A stretch of 64,000 nucleotides of DNA from Pseudomonadota bacterium (GTDB lineage Bacteria > Desulfobacterota > Binatia > Binatales > Binataceae): the NCBI GenBank assembly GCA_021324755.1, contig JAJPIL010000026.1, positions 30,020 through 94,019 on the forward strand, read 5' to 3'. Positions 37,185 to 47,275 of this stretch are shown here, piece by piece. The notes beneath the pieces were generated by a model. It was not told the DNA's origin. It ran no database searches and saw nothing but the letters and a program-made list of their open reading frames with translations. How positions within the stretch are numbered: position 1 is the first letter of the stretch; each line of letters begins with the position of its first letter. The position numbers and the translations under genes were made by a program.

Positions 37185-37673
37185 GACGGCTTGATGCGCA
37201 GGCCGGTCGTTAAAGTTTTTCCGTTTTTCGATAAGGACGGTCGCCAACGAACTAGCAGCGCCAAGGATTGGGCCGCTAATCCAGTAAAAAGATCGATCTC
37301 GTCTCGAGCTCGCCGTCTAGGCGAGCGTAAGTTGCTTTTAGGATCGGTCATAGCGGCGCACCAAAGCGTGCGCACAACTTTTGACTATACGGCGTGCTTG
37401 CCAGTCGCTAGCACGTGCTGCTAGGACCGAACCTATAGTGATAACAGGGCGCGCTACCACCAAAGCTCACAGCTTTGGCCGCAGGCCGTAGTCCGCCCAG
37501 AGCTCCAGGAGCGGGCGAATTTCACGACCGCGCTCGGATTCGACCGGGCATCCTCTGACACAATACCGTTGACACAGTAACGCTTCAGCTTTTCCACGTT
37601 TTCGCAGTCGCGAAAAACCTAGAATTAAGAGTGGAAGCGGTGGCTGCCGGTTTTAATGGTACCGGACACCTGC
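37185..37673. other. Spacer with a small hairpin
   Basis: No supported gene. CCAAAGCT (37460-37467) pairs with AGCTTTGG (37471-37478) across a three-base loop. Confidence 0.35.
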
Positions 37674-38543
37674 CTAGATAGCGTTGAAGCCAGATTGGCC
37701 AAAAAGAACGCGTTGCGAGCCTAGATACGCCGCCATCGCATCTAACAGAGAATGCGCTGCACGCGGGTCCATTGGGTCTTCGTAGCCCAACCTTCGATAT
37801 AACTCTTCAATCCCCAGCCGACGCGAACGAGCCCCGTTAGCGCCATCGCCGAAGTAAGTATCGATCACCACGCGGTCTGCGACGTCGGCAACCAGCTTGG
37901 CAAACCGCTCGGGATTGTTCGGCAGCATCGGCGCCACTGCAATCTGGACATATACGCCCGCTGCCTTAAGCCTGCGCGCGGTCGCAAGTCGCCTGGCCAC
38001 GCTCGGGGACGTTGGCGTCAAGGCACGCCTTACGTTTTCGTCGTCGGTCTCGAGCGTGAGCGACACGATGACCGAGTCTTTTAACGCGCGCAGCACGTCG
38101 AGGTCCCGCTCGATAAGCGGACTTCGTGTTTGAACGAGCACCTTGCGAGGAGTCCTGCGCAAAAATTCAATTAACGCCCCGCGGGTGAGTTTTAATTCGC
38201 GCTCGATTCCCTGGTAAGGATCGGTCGAGCTTGCCATAAAAATTCGCGCGCTTTGGATCTCCCCGCTCTGGTAAAGAACGTCCAGTTCAGCCGCTAAGAC
38301 TTTCGCAAGATTTATCTTCGCAATGACCCAGCTTCCCCAGAGACCTGGGTAGGCCTTGGCGACGGGCAACATCCTGACATAGCAAAACGGACAACCGTGG
38401 CCGCTGCCGAAGGCGCATCCCACATACGGGTTGAGCGTGTGGGTGAAATTCGTTAAAAAGCCGCCGGTCCGCGTCAAAGCGCGGCTGACTTCGCGAAGGA
38501 TGTAGCGCCTCGACCCGACGCCTTCGACACCTGCGTCGTTCAT
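37674..38543 (-). CDS. Radical SAM protein (SplB/Rv2578c-like) with expanded cluster motif
   Basis: A 289-residue radical SAM protein resembling the spore-photolyase-like Rv2578c family: NPYVGC, FMASSTDPYQGIE, VLVQTRSPLIERDLDVL and SLTLETDDENVRRALTP. The family normally has CxxxCxxC, as in CSHGCxYCY. Here it reads CAFGSGHGCPFCY, with Cys at 43, 51 and 54, a spacing of seven then two. Whether this still ligates a 4Fe-4S cluster is open. The role of the family is not established. Confidence 0.85.
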   Translation of the reverse strand: MNDAGVEGVGSRRYILREVSRALTRTGGFLTNFTHTLNPYVGCAFGSGHGCPFCYVRMLPVAKAYPGLWGSWVIAKINLAKVLAAELDVLYQSGEIQSARIFMASSTDPYQGIERELKLTRGALIEFLRRTPRKVLVQTRSPLIERDLDVLRALKDSVIVSLTLETDDENVRRALTPTSPSVARRLATARRLKAAGVYVQIAVAPMLPNNPERFAKLVADVADRVVIDTYFGDGANGARSRRLGIEELYRRLGYEDPMDPRAAHSLLDAMAAYLGSQRVLFGQSGFNAI

Positions 38544-38600
38544 CCCATTTTTACCACCCGGAAAAAGAGCGAGCGCGTCGACATCTTTGGATATGCCACG

Positions 38601-38643
38601 AAAAAAGCCTGGCGAGCGGGGTCGTAAAGCCCGCTCGCCAGGT
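38601..38643 (-). terminator. Intrinsic terminator of the beta-propeller gene
   Basis: A perfect 13-bp stem (38608-38620 with 38630-38642, loop nine bases) is followed on the minus strand by CTTTTTTCG. It lies 27 bases after the stop of the gene at 38670-39689 and is the clearest Rho-independent terminator in the window. Confidence 0.9.
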
Positions 38644-38669
38644 ATTTTACAAAGCTTAAGGTTTGGCGG

Positions 38670-39689
38670 CTATTCGAGTTTGATCGGCGCGATCGAAAAA
38701 GTGTCGACGTCAGGCTTCTTGGCGAGCAGCACCTCGAGTTTATCGCGTAGAGCGTAGACGGTTCCGTCGGGAAGGATCACGCCTTGCACCTGAGTTTCAG
38801 GGAAGAGCTTGTCGGCGACGACCCTGGCGGTGCGCCAGTTGTCTTTGCTTTCCAGAAGTGTCACCGCGTTGCGCCCGCGAGGAGTGCCGAGATGATTTTG
38901 CACCACGTAGAGGTGGCCATGGCTGTCGAAGAACATACCGTCGGCTCCGGGCATTTTGAGCGGTACGCGTACTAGAGTGACTTTACCGGTCTTCAGATCG
39001 ATTTTATAAAGCAATCCCTTATCGTAATGGTTTACGATTACAAAGCCCTTGGGGGAGTATGCGATGCCGTCAAGTCCTACTTTGCCCTTGGGTGCTCCTA
39101 GCCGCTTATCGTGCGCCAGAACCGAAACTTCGCCGTCGGGCGTAACTTTGTACACGTAAGGCGCCCAGCTGTCGGTCACATAAGCGTTACCTTCGCTATC
39201 TGCGACGACGTCATTGGCGAAATGGCGTCCCGGAATCGAGGCGACAAGGTCGACAATACGGATCAGTTTGGCATTTTCGATGTCGAAGACCGCAAGCCGC
39301 GCTGTTTTGTCGATCGTGCTGGGCGACGAGCGCGGGCTAAAACCGAGGTCGGCCACGCACACCAGCAAGCGTTTGCGGCCCGGGTCCTGATTTACGCCGA
39401 AGGTCGAGATAAGTTGCGGATCGTCGTACCACGTCTGGTAAGTACCGTCCATACTGACGGTGCCTATTTTCCCGTATTTGACTGAACCGACGAAAAACTT
39501 CTGGGCTGGTGCGTAGTAGGTAAGGCTTTCAGGGTAAAGACCGGGCGATTTAAAAACGATCTCGGACGCTTGGGAATATGCTCGATAACTCAACAGAGCA
39601 ACTAACCCTGCGCTGACGACCAGGAAAGTCAAATATTTGACGTAACGGTGCTCAGTTCGAAGCCTAAGGTTTCGTACTGCTCGTTTCAT
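38670..39689 (-). CDS. SMP-30/gluconolactonase-like beta-propeller protein
   Basis: A 339-residue exported or membrane-anchored protein. There is an N-terminal basic stretch, then a hydrophobic helix (YLTFLVVSAGLVALLS) and a six-bladed propeller resembling SMP-30/NHL proteins (VVADSEGNAYVTDSWAPYVYKV, GLDGIAYSPKGFVIVNHYDKG). GGGAGG sits 7 bases before the ATG. It may be a lactonase or a binding protein; catalytic metal ligands cannot be assigned by eye. A strong terminator follows it. Confidence 0.85.
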   Translation of the reverse strand: MKRAVRNLRLRTEHRYVKYLTFLVVSAGLVALLSYRAYSQASEIVFKSPGLYPESLTYYAPAQKFFVGSVKYGKIGTVSMDGTYQTWYDDPQLISTFGVNQDPGRKRLLVCVADLGFSPRSSPSTIDKTARLAVFDIENAKLIRIVDLVASIPGRHFANDVVADSEGNAYVTDSWAPYVYKVTPDGEVSVLAHDKRLGAPKGKVGLDGIAYSPKGFVIVNHYDKGLLYKIDLKTGKVTLVRVPLKMPGADGMFFDSHGHLYVVQNHLGTPRGRNAVTLLESKDNWRTARVVADKLFPETQVQGVILPDGTVYALRDKLEVLLAKKPDVDTFSIAPIKLE

Positions 39690-40708
39690 TTAGTAACCTC
39701 CCTTCTATTCAGCTTCGTCGCCACGATGTGGCTCAATCACTCGATTTCCATCCCTATCAAGAACCTGCACTGGCATAGTCGGCAGAGCACCTTTGTGCGC
39801 GTGTTGCTCCTTTCAGCCCGTACTACACGTTTTGATACCGCCTCTTTGGCCTCAAAGTAGTCGCCAGCGCGTCGGCTAAAGGCTAAAGTACCCTCCCCCC
39901 TTTGGCCGCTGGGCTTGGCGTGGACAGGCAAATCTTAAATTCTGATCTAGCCGCGGCTAGCAAACCCGCAGTAAGTTTAGCGGTTAGAAACATCCGGCGT
40001 CGACAGTTTAGCAACTCCTTTTCTGCCTAGCCGCATGGCTTGAGCTTCTAAAAGTTAGTCTTTGCCTAGCCTTCACGTTTGTCCCAGGGCCGAATGTTGT
40101 TTTTTGACCTACCCCAAGCCGCAGGCTTACGAATTGAACCGTTCGAACCAGGTAAGTCGTTGTTCCCACAGACGCCCCTTGAGTCGACTTCTGACGGGAT
40201 AGGACGCAACGGCTCAAGGCGGGCGTAGAACGCATCTTGCACGTGTGAAAAAGCCCGGTTGCTGATTGACGAACCGCATCGCGAGCTCGAATGCCCCAAC
40301 ACCCAAACGTACTTGTCCGGTTATTGGATCTCCCTCCACCATCCTCCACAAGGCGCGCGTTGCGACAACCCGCGACATCACACTCTCATGCATTTTAAGC
40401 GCTGGCTGATTGCGCTCACCTGCTTCCTCCCCAGCAAAAAAGATGCATGATCTCCAAAGCTTCGCAGACAGTTTTGTGAGTTGCCATATTCTCGTGCAGG
40501 GGCAGCGATGTATACGGGTGAGGTACGGTCCCTTCAAGGGTAATGACTTCGGGGGATAATCGTTTTTGACCGCTTTTTTGGAACGCCAGTCGTCTGCTAA
40601 ATACGCCAGCGAGTAAGAGGCCGACAGCAAGGCTTCCCAAAACCGTGACAGTGGTCGAAGGCGGCTGTGTGGTGTGGTACAGTGTTGGCCCGAATCACTC
40701 TGAGGCGC
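39690..40708. other. Kilobase-long gene-poor region
   Basis: Frames on the minus strand (40008-40843) overlap each other and the next gene and lack a family signature. One (40416-40640) begins with a signal-peptide-like MGSLAVGLLLAGVF, so an unannotated small exported protein cannot be excluded. Confidence 0.35.
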
Positions 40709-40724
40709 GTTGGAGGCTTGTGAA

Positions 40725-41921
40725 ATGTTGCAGGGCGTTCGAATTCTTGACCTCGGCTGGGTGCTCGCCGGTCCTTTCGCGGGCCAGATCCTTGCACAGC
40801 TAGGCGCTGACGTGATCAAAATTGAGCCGCTCGAGGGCGACATGGCGCGGACGATCCCGCCCTACTTCGTGGACGGCGAGTCTTCTTTCTTTTTGGCGGT
40901 AAACCGGGGTAAGCGCAGCGTGGCGATCAACCTCAAGCACGAGCGCGGGGCTGCGGTGCTCCGGGATTTGGTTCGACGTTCGGACGCGGTGATCTCTAAC
41001 TTTACCCCCGCAGCCAGTGCGCGACTCGGCCTGGATTTCGCTTCGCTCACCAAGCTGAACCCAAAAATCTGCCTCGGACAGCTCATCGGATGGCACGACG
41101 AAGGCGCGTATGCAGACGCCCCCGCCTTCGACCTTGTCATTCAAGCAGCAGGGGGCGTAATGAGCATAACGGGCGAACGCGACGGAGAACCGGTGCGCGT
41201 CGGTTATCAGATCGCCGACCTAGCTGGAGGCCTCTACCTGGCCCTCGGCACTTTGGGTGCTCTGGTTCATGCGGCGCGTACCGGCAAAGGGCAACAGGTA
41301 CAAGTTTCCCTCTTCGATTGCCAGCTTGCGTTGCTCACCTGGCAAGCTCAGAACTACCTCATATCTGGGGAAATCCCGCAGCGAAACGGGTCGAGGCATC
41401 CCATGATCGCGCCGAGCGAGGTTTTTGCGGGCTCCGACGGCGAGCGGTTCGTGATTTCGCCGACCGGTGAGCAGTTCTTTCGTCATTTTTGCGAGGTGAT
41501 CGGTCACCCTGAAATCGCCAAGGACGAACGCTTCGCTACAGCGGCAGCGCGGATAGAACACGTAACCGAACTAGCCTCCACCCTGCGCGCCATTTTTTCT
41601 AAGCGTCCCGCTCGTGAGTGGTTGGAACTATTCGAACAGAAGCGAATCCCGGCGGGACCGGTGAACAATGTCGCTCAGGCGCTGCATCATCCGGTTGCGG
41701 AGTTGCGGAACATGCTTGAAACCTTGGTTAACCCGGCTACCGGCAACTCGTGCCAGTTCGTGGGAAATCCGTTTAAATGGTTTGGGGCGCCGGTGCTCGG
41801 ATATCCGCCACGCCTAGGGGAACACACGCGCTCCGTGCTCGAGGAAGTGTGTGGGTACGAGCCGCAGGTCATCGATGAACTAGTGCGCTGCGGAGCTGTT
41901 GGGGCAGCGCGTGAACCATGA
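40725..41921 (+). CDS. CaiB/BaiF-family (class III) CoA-transferase
   Basis: A 398-residue enzyme that moves CoA between carboxylic acids. It shows the family start VRILDLGWVLAGPFAGQILAQLGADVIKIEP, the substrate loop RGKRSVAINLKHERG, the catalytic Asp in APAFDLVIQAAGG and GPVNNVAQALHHP. GGAGG lies 8 bases before the ATG. With the UbiD 300 bases downstream it suggests aromatic or dicarboxylic acid use, for example CoA activation without ATP. Confidence 0.92.
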   Translation: MLQGVRILDLGWVLAGPFAGQILAQLGADVIKIEPLEGDMARTIPPYFVDGESSFFLAVNRGKRSVAINLKHERGAAVLRDLVRRSDAVISNFTPAASARLGLDFASLTKLNPKICLGQLIGWHDEGAYADAPAFDLVIQAAGGVMSITGERDGEPVRVGYQIADLAGGLYLALGTLGALVHAARTGKGQQVQVSLFDCQLALLTWQAQNYLISGEIPQRNGSRHPMIAPSEVFAGSDGERFVISPTGEQFFRHFCEVIGHPEIAKDERFATAAARIEHVTELASTLRAIFSKRPAREWLELFEQKRIPAGPVNNVAQALHHPVAELRNMLETLVNPATGNSCQFVGNPFKWFGAPVLGYPPRLGEHTRSVLEEVCGYEPQVIDELVRCGAVGAAREP

Positions 41922-42224
41922 GGCGTACAGAGTACTGTCGTAACGTGGTGATTAGGCGTCGGTTGTCATACCTAATTGCCCCTTGAACGTTACGAATAAC
42001 TGTCAAGGAGAGGGAGAAGGGGGCGTGCCAAAGTGACTCTTGATATTGTGGCAGGCTGTATCGAAACAAAAAGTCGCTCAGGGTGCCGAGAGAGTATGTT
42101 CGTAGGTGGCGCCCGCGACCTGGTTTCATCATCTTAAGAGCGTAGGGTCCGGCTGCAACGCCCTCTTAGGATCGGGATCAAGGCGGCGACAAGGGCGCAC
42201 AAAAACGTCTAGAGGTATAAGCGC
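41922..42224. other. Spacer before UbiD copy 1
   Basis: About 300 bases with no gene or hairpin that I can support. Confidence 0.3.
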
Positions 42225-43715
42225 ATGAGATGTATCGATCAGAGAGAGTGGATCGCCATGCTTGAGGAAGCCGGTGAGCTGGCGAGGGTACGAGCGCCAG
42301 TGGATTGGAAAGGGGAGATCGGGGCGATCTCGCGCCGAGTGCTAAACGCGCAGGGTCCAGCGCTCTTGTTCGAGAACATATTGGGCCACGAAAAGACTTG
42401 GTGCAGGAAGCTTTTCACCGGTAGTCTCGGGACACCCGCTCGCGTCGCTCTGGCGTTCGGACGGAGCAAGAGTACCTCGCGACGTGAGCTCGCGGAAATG
42501 TTCCGTCGCGCAATGCGCGGCGGTGTCCCACCTGTAGTGGTTCGAAGCGGCCCCGTTAAAGAGAACATCCTTCGCGGCGACGAGATCGATTTGAACGCCA
42601 TCCCGGTGCCGGTCTGGCATCCCTACGATGGTGGCCGCTATATCAACACCATGTGCTCGGTGGTCACGCGCGATCCCGACACCGGCTTTATCAACGTTGG
42701 CACCTACCGGGGTATGATCGTCGATGCGCGACGAATATCCGTACTGCTTCTGTTGGGCGCTGGCTGGGGTGGACATTTCGTCAAGTATGCAGAGCGTGGG
42801 GAAGAAATGCCGGTGGCGGTGGTCTACGGTTGGGATCCCTTGCTAGACGTGTGCGCAGGGAGTCAGGTGCCGCACGATGTGTGTGAATACGACGTGGTCG
42901 GCGCGTTGCGTGGCGAGCCAGCAGAACTGGTGAAGTGTGAAACGTCTGAATTGCTCGTACCAGCCAGTGCTGAAATCGTGATCGAGGGATTCATATCTCG
43001 AGACTCTAGAACATTCGCGATGGAGGGTCCCTTCGGCGAATACTCGGGCTACTACGGTGAGCCCCGCCCGCGACCAGTTATCAGGGTCGAGTGTATAACT
43101 TATCGCGACGACCCAATTTACCGTGGCAGTCTTGAAGGCGTAGCACCAGGAGCGTTAAACGAGGATGCCGCAATCTACAGCATCACGACCAAAGCCGCGA
43201 TCTTGGATGTCTTGGAACGAGCCGGAGTTCGTGGTGTGTTGGACGTGCGTCCCGGTCCGGTAACCGTTGTGCAAATCCGTCAAACTTACAACGGACAAGC
43301 AAAGCAAGTCGCTTGCGCGCTGTGGGCTAGCGCGTCCGCCGAGCATTTTTGGAAGGTGATAATGGTTGTCGATGAAGACGTTGATATCTACAACGATCGA
43401 GCTCTCCACTGGGCGCTCTGCTACCGAGTCAACCCCGCTTCTGACGATTTAGTCGTTATGCCGGCAACACGCGGTGGGGTGCTCGATCAGAGTATCCCCT
43501 TGGCGCGGCGCGATGACACGATGTTGGGAACCGGGAGCTGGAACCGGCTTCTTATCGACGCAACTCGAGACCTAAGTCAGGCAAAACGCGACCACCTCGG
43601 TCGGCCCACGTGGCCTCCGATGTCAACCGAGGTCGATCCAGAAGAGATGGCACGCGTGGAAAGGCGCTGGAACGAATATGGTATCGCACTACCTCAAAAG
43701 AGCGAACGACGGTAA
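42225..43715 (+). CDS. UbiD-family prenyl-FMN-dependent decarboxylase (copy 1)
   Basis: A 496-residue reversible (de)carboxylase of the UbiD/Fdc class. The prFMN site NVGTYRG (the Arg equivalent to Fdc1 R173) and the catalytic EGPFGEYSGY (E267, E272) are intact. The family EYDVVGALRGEPAELV and PRPRPVIRVECITYRDDPIY stretches are clear. Substrates are usually aromatic or unsaturated acids. The necessary cofactor enzyme, UbiX, is at 52.6 kb. It is only distantly similar to the second UbiD at 49.6 kb. Confidence 0.92.
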   Translation: MRCIDQREWIAMLEEAGELARVRAPVDWKGEIGAISRRVLNAQGPALLFENILGHEKTWCRKLFTGSLGTPARVALAFGRSKSTSRRELAEMFRRAMRGGVPPVVVRSGPVKENILRGDEIDLNAIPVPVWHPYDGGRYINTMCSVVTRDPDTGFINVGTYRGMIVDARRISVLLLLGAGWGGHFVKYAERGEEMPVAVVYGWDPLLDVCAGSQVPHDVCEYDVVGALRGEPAELVKCETSELLVPASAEIVIEGFISRDSRTFAMEGPFGEYSGYYGEPRPRPVIRVECITYRDDPIYRGSLEGVAPGALNEDAAIYSITTKAAILDVLERAGVRGVLDVRPGPVTVVQIRQTYNGQAKQVACALWASASAEHFWKVIMVVDEDVDIYNDRALHWALCYRVNPASDDLVVMPATRGGVLDQSIPLARRDDTMLGTGSWNRLLIDATRDLSQAKRDHLGRPTWPPMSTEVDPEEMARVERRWNEYGIALPQKSERR

Positions 43716-44938
43716 AGATGTCCGGCCAAGACCTGTCGCGAACAGTAGGTACAACTGCAAGCTTAATTGAGCCTTTACTCGTTACTGATGATGTGTCCAT
43801 GTAGCTGTTCCGACACAGAGAAGCTACGTTGCTTCACGCGCACAGCGCGGCTAACAATACTACGAAGCTTCGCAGCGGCACGAACAATTTGGCAACAGTC
43901 GCTCGCTGAATAAAAGTGGGAAGCCAGGGAATTTTTCAGAGGATGACCGAGTCGCCAAAAGCCAGGAAACCCGACGGAGAGAAGAACTTCGTGCACATTA
44001 GGGCGCGACGGCTGGCGACCCGGCGCCATTCGAAGCGACAGCCTCAGTGCCGGAAAATTAGTGCCTTGTCGCGCTGGGTCGCATCAGGTATTTCCGCCCT
44101 TCGGCAGCCTCTGCCGTACATCCTGGAGATTTGTTGACAGGGCAAGGTCTTACCAAGTGCTCACTAAGCTCGTTGACTTCGAAAGCGTTCAGTCAGCATC
44201 ACTCACGTATCTAAGACGCATCAAGCCCATAGCTGGCTAGGCGAGCTCGCGCTTGCGTGGGGTACAGGCTTGGGGTGAGCGCCGTACTGCCTCTGCTCGC
44301 GCTTGGACATTGCCCGAGCGGATATCCGGATGAAGGCTTTCTGACCGCCGCGCTGTCGCTGTGGGCGGGATTCCTTCGGGCGCGTGGTGTGGTGCAAGCC
44401 TGCGCTCTTAGCCCAGGGGGTGGGGGAGACGGTGCGCGACATCCGGCACGAGGAGCTGCGGCTAGGCCTTTGGCTCGATAACCGGTGAGCGGGCCGGCGG
44501 CCGCCTCTTCCAGCGTTCCGCGATACACAAAGATCTCAGAGCTATCCTTCGCGATTTCGACGGCGCTGGCCCATACCTCCGCGCCTTCCACGTTAAACGT
44601 ATCCGGGAATATAGCGCGCCAAAGGATACGCGCTATACCAGAGCGATGCCACACAGTGTCACTGTGTTGCTCTAGGTGTCGACGATAAGCCAAAAGCGGA
44701 CGGTCAATGAGCCCTACATACCTTGATCGATCGGAATGGCATAGAAAATGAAAAGGTCGTGTTGGGAAAGACTGTCCTCGTACGCGTAGGGTCTCGGTAT
44801 TATCAAGCGCACACATCCGCGCCTAAAAGGCATCGAGCAGCCTAGCACCGGTAATCGAGTTCGCTCGCGCTATAAATCAATGACCGCATGAGGTGCTTTG
44901 AATCTAGAAAGACGCCAAAGCGTGGGGGGGCAAGAGGA
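43716..44938. pseudogene. Decayed region with a glycan-enzyme-like remnant
   Basis: There is no intact gene. On the minus strand about 44500-44816 translates as RPLLAYRRHLEQHSDTVWHR, then FPDTFNVEGAEVWASAVEIA and FVYRGTLEEAA. This looks like the C-terminal part of a glycosyltransferase or related protein, after which the frame degenerates into Pro/Ala/Arg-rich sequence. It belongs with the broken glycan genes to the right. Confidence 0.45.
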
Positions 44939-45576
44939 TTATCGTCCTCGTCGATTCGCTGGGGCGTCGCTTGTGCAAAGCGCCGCCAGCGGATCGACTT
45001 CCACGCTCTCAGCATCCCATCCCATTCGTTGCGCGACCTGCAGCATCTCGCCATTGCCGCAACCGACGTCCAAAACTCGTCCCTTTTTTCTGCCGTGAAG
45101 GTAACGGTACGGTGCTTCGAGCTGCTCTCGAAACGGCGGCAGCATATTTACCGCTAAACAGGCGAGCTTGCGGCGCATACCTGGCGCAATTTCGCCACAT
45201 CCAAATTCTTCCGCCAAATACGCGGCCTTCATCCAACGCCAGGTTCGCCTAACGGGACCCAAATTTACGGGTCGTCGGGGCGGTGTAAAATCCTCGTGAG
45301 TGTGGTAGTTGGCATAGGCCCTGGCGATGTCGCTCTCGAGCGGCATCGGATTAAGCCAGGCGAGACCGCGCAATACGCCGCTGGTGTGGGCACTGAAGCT
45401 GCTTCCGAGCCGCAGGGTCGGAATGCCGTGCAAATTCGCCTCTTCGGCGATGTTGCGCGTGGGCTCGACCCCCAACAGCGCGATACCCATTCGCTGGAAA
45501 TACCGCAGCAGGGGCCGTCGTTGCTGCCGATTTCGCGCACGAGGCTCTTATCGCCGAGCCCCATCTGGCAGCTCAA
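44939..45576 (-). pseudogene. Chimeric, frameshifted methyltransferase remnant
   Basis: In one frame it starts LVREIGSNDGPC (45576 side) and then, after a frameshift near 45505, continues MGIALLGVEPTRNIAEEANLHG. Both parts belong to an NDP-hexose C-methyltransferase. About 30 residues on it switches to a different class of SAM methyltransferase (GLAWLNPMPLESDIARAYAN ... GRVLDVGCGNGEML), which is then truncated shortly after its SAM motif. The two halves look joined by a deletion between neighbouring genes of a former sugar-methylation locus. Confidence 0.6.
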
Positions 45577-45869
45577 TCTTCAGCCACTCGCCGCGAATGT
45601 TCGAGGGAACTGTCGAAAAACGAACTGAAATATAAAAAAATTCGGAGAAGAGCTTTCCGGCGCTATTGTGTCCGTCAACTGGACCATGGAGCAATCCGGA
45701 TAGAATGCAGTTGCGAGAGAGAAGATCTCCTCTGTCCCATGCGCCTTCTGCGCCCGCAAAAAGGAACTTGCAGGTGGCGTTCGCCCTGGCTCCGGAAATG
45801 GCGCGGGCAAAACGGTCTTACGTCCGCGCCGTCTGGCCGCAGCCGGCCGGTTAGTCGACCATCCGGCCA

Positions 45870-46946
45870 TTACTGCTCCGATCCAATCAGCTGCTGATAA
45901 AAGGATATTTGATGGCTGCTGAAGGCAAACATATCGGCACTGGTTCTGGCCGATTCCCGATACCAGGCGAGAGTCATATCGAGCGCTTGCTCAAGCCGAA
46001 GGCGAGGACGCCAACCTAGGATCTGGCGCGCCTTGCCTGCGTCGAGCCGCAGATAACGCGCCTCGCGCGGTGCTTTTTCGGTCTCGCGCGGCTCGGCCGC
46101 TCTCCACGAACCGTCGCCCCACATCCTGACCACTAGGTCCGCAATTTCGCTCACCGTTACAGCACCGTCTTCGCTTGGACCGAAATTATAAGCGCCGGAA
46201 TAATTCTCGGCATCCTCGTACAATCGTTCCGCCAGTAGCAGATAGCCAGCCAGCGGTTCGAGCACGTGCTGCCAGGGCCGGATTGAGCGAGGGTTGCGCA
46301 CCACAAGGGGAACTCCCGCCTGCAAAGCGCGGATCGCGTCGGGGACAAGGCGATCGGTCGACCAGTCACCGCCGCCTATTACGTTGCCCGCGCGCGCCGT
46401 AGCGAGGCCGACGTTGTGAAGAAAAGAGCTCCGGTAGGCCTCAGCCACAATCTCCGTGCAGGCTTTGCTTGCGCTGTAGGGATCCCGGCCGCCTAAGGGA
46501 TCGTTTTCCCGATATGCCCATGGCCATTCGTGGTTTAAGTAGCACTTGTCACTGGTGATGATCACGACTGCACGGACCGATGGCGTCACGCGTATAGCTT
46601 CGAGCAGGTTAACGGTGCCCATTACGTTGGTTTCGAACGTTAGGCGAGGGACCTCATAAGAGCGACGCACCAGCGGTTGCGCGGCGAGATGGAAGACTAC
46701 CTCGGGCTGCGCCTTTGCGAGCGCCGTGCGTAGTCGCTCCAGATCCCTGATATCCCCAATCTCGGAGCGCAGGCGCAGCCCTAAGCCGCACCGCTCAAAA
46801 AAGGAAGGTTCCGTATCCGGCTCTAGCGCATAACCCGTAATCTGAGCTCCGAGCTTTAGCAGCCAAGTTGCGAGCCATCCGCCCTTGAATCCGGTGTGAC
46901 CAGTTACTAGTACTCTGCGATCTCGCCAGAACTCTCTTAAAGCCAT
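45870..46946 (-). CDS. rfbG: CDP-glucose 4,6-dehydratase
   Basis: A 358-residue short-chain dehydrogenase-like enzyme for CDP-linked dideoxysugars. NAD motif GHTGFKGGWLA, the catalytic ITSDKCYLN and the YSASK dyad are all present, and its length is normal. It follows the rfbF remnant with 3 bases between them, the classic rfbF-rfbG order. The gene appears intact although its partners on both sides are broken, so it is probably a recent survivor of a dead O-antigen locus. Confidence 0.9.
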   Translation of the reverse strand: MALREFWRDRRVLVTGHTGFKGGWLATWLLKLGAQITGYALEPDTEPSFFERCGLGLRLRSEIGDIRDLERLRTALAKAQPEVVFHLAAQPLVRRSYEVPRLTFETNVMGTVNLLEAIRVTPSVRAVVIITSDKCYLNHEWPWAYRENDPLGGRDPYSASKACTEIVAEAYRSSFLHNVGLATARAGNVIGGGDWSTDRLVPDAIRALQAGVPLVVRNPRSIRPWQHVLEPLAGYLLLAERLYEDAENYSGAYNFGPSEDGAVTVSEIADLVVRMWGDGSWRAAEPRETEKAPREARYLRLDAGKARQILGWRPRLRLEQALDMTLAWYRESARTSADMFAFSSHQISFYQQLIGSEQ

Positions 46947-46949
46947 GAC

Positions 46950-47275
46950 CTAGTTCCACACCTTCCACTGCGCGCGCCTTTCGTTGCACAGATCGTCGAG
47001 CGTCTGCAACTCGCGGTACGTGTTCATGCACTGCCAGAAGCCATCATGTTGGTGCACCGCCAGTTAACCAGCGCCGGCAAGCTTGCCAAGCAAGCCCGCG
47101 TCAAGGGTATCGGCGCCGCTCGTCAATCAGCTCTAGAACCTTCGGCTCGAACACAAAGAAGCCACCGTTGATGCGTCCTTCGTGCACATAAGGTTTCTCA
47201 CGAAACACCTTGACTGCGCCGTTTTGCTCCTCCAGCTCGCCGTAGCGCGACAAAGACCGAAACCTGGTCACGGTT
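46950..47275 (-). pseudogene. rfbF: Glucose-1-phosphate cytidylyltransferase, truncated remnant
   Basis: The C-terminal about 105 codons of RfbF are readable on the minus strand. RYGELEEQNGAVKVFREKP and GRINGGFFVFEPKVLELIDE occur in one frame. After a frameshift near 47101-47115 comes DTLDAGLLGKLAGAG, an in-frame TAA (47064-47066), then QHDGFWQCMNTYRELQTLDD and QWKVWN-stop. Its 5' half is missing and is replaced by integrase sequence at about 47276. It is non-functional. Confidence 0.8.

Noticed and set aside
40214..40843. Large minus frame overlapping the CoA-transferase start
   Set aside because: It is the opposite strand of a well-supported gene with a good ribosome site and its translation is not protein-like.
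44221..44816. Intact 201-residue gene
   Set aside because: Only the first about 110 residues look like a protein; the rest is Pro/Ala/Arg-rich frame noise, so it is listed as a remnant.
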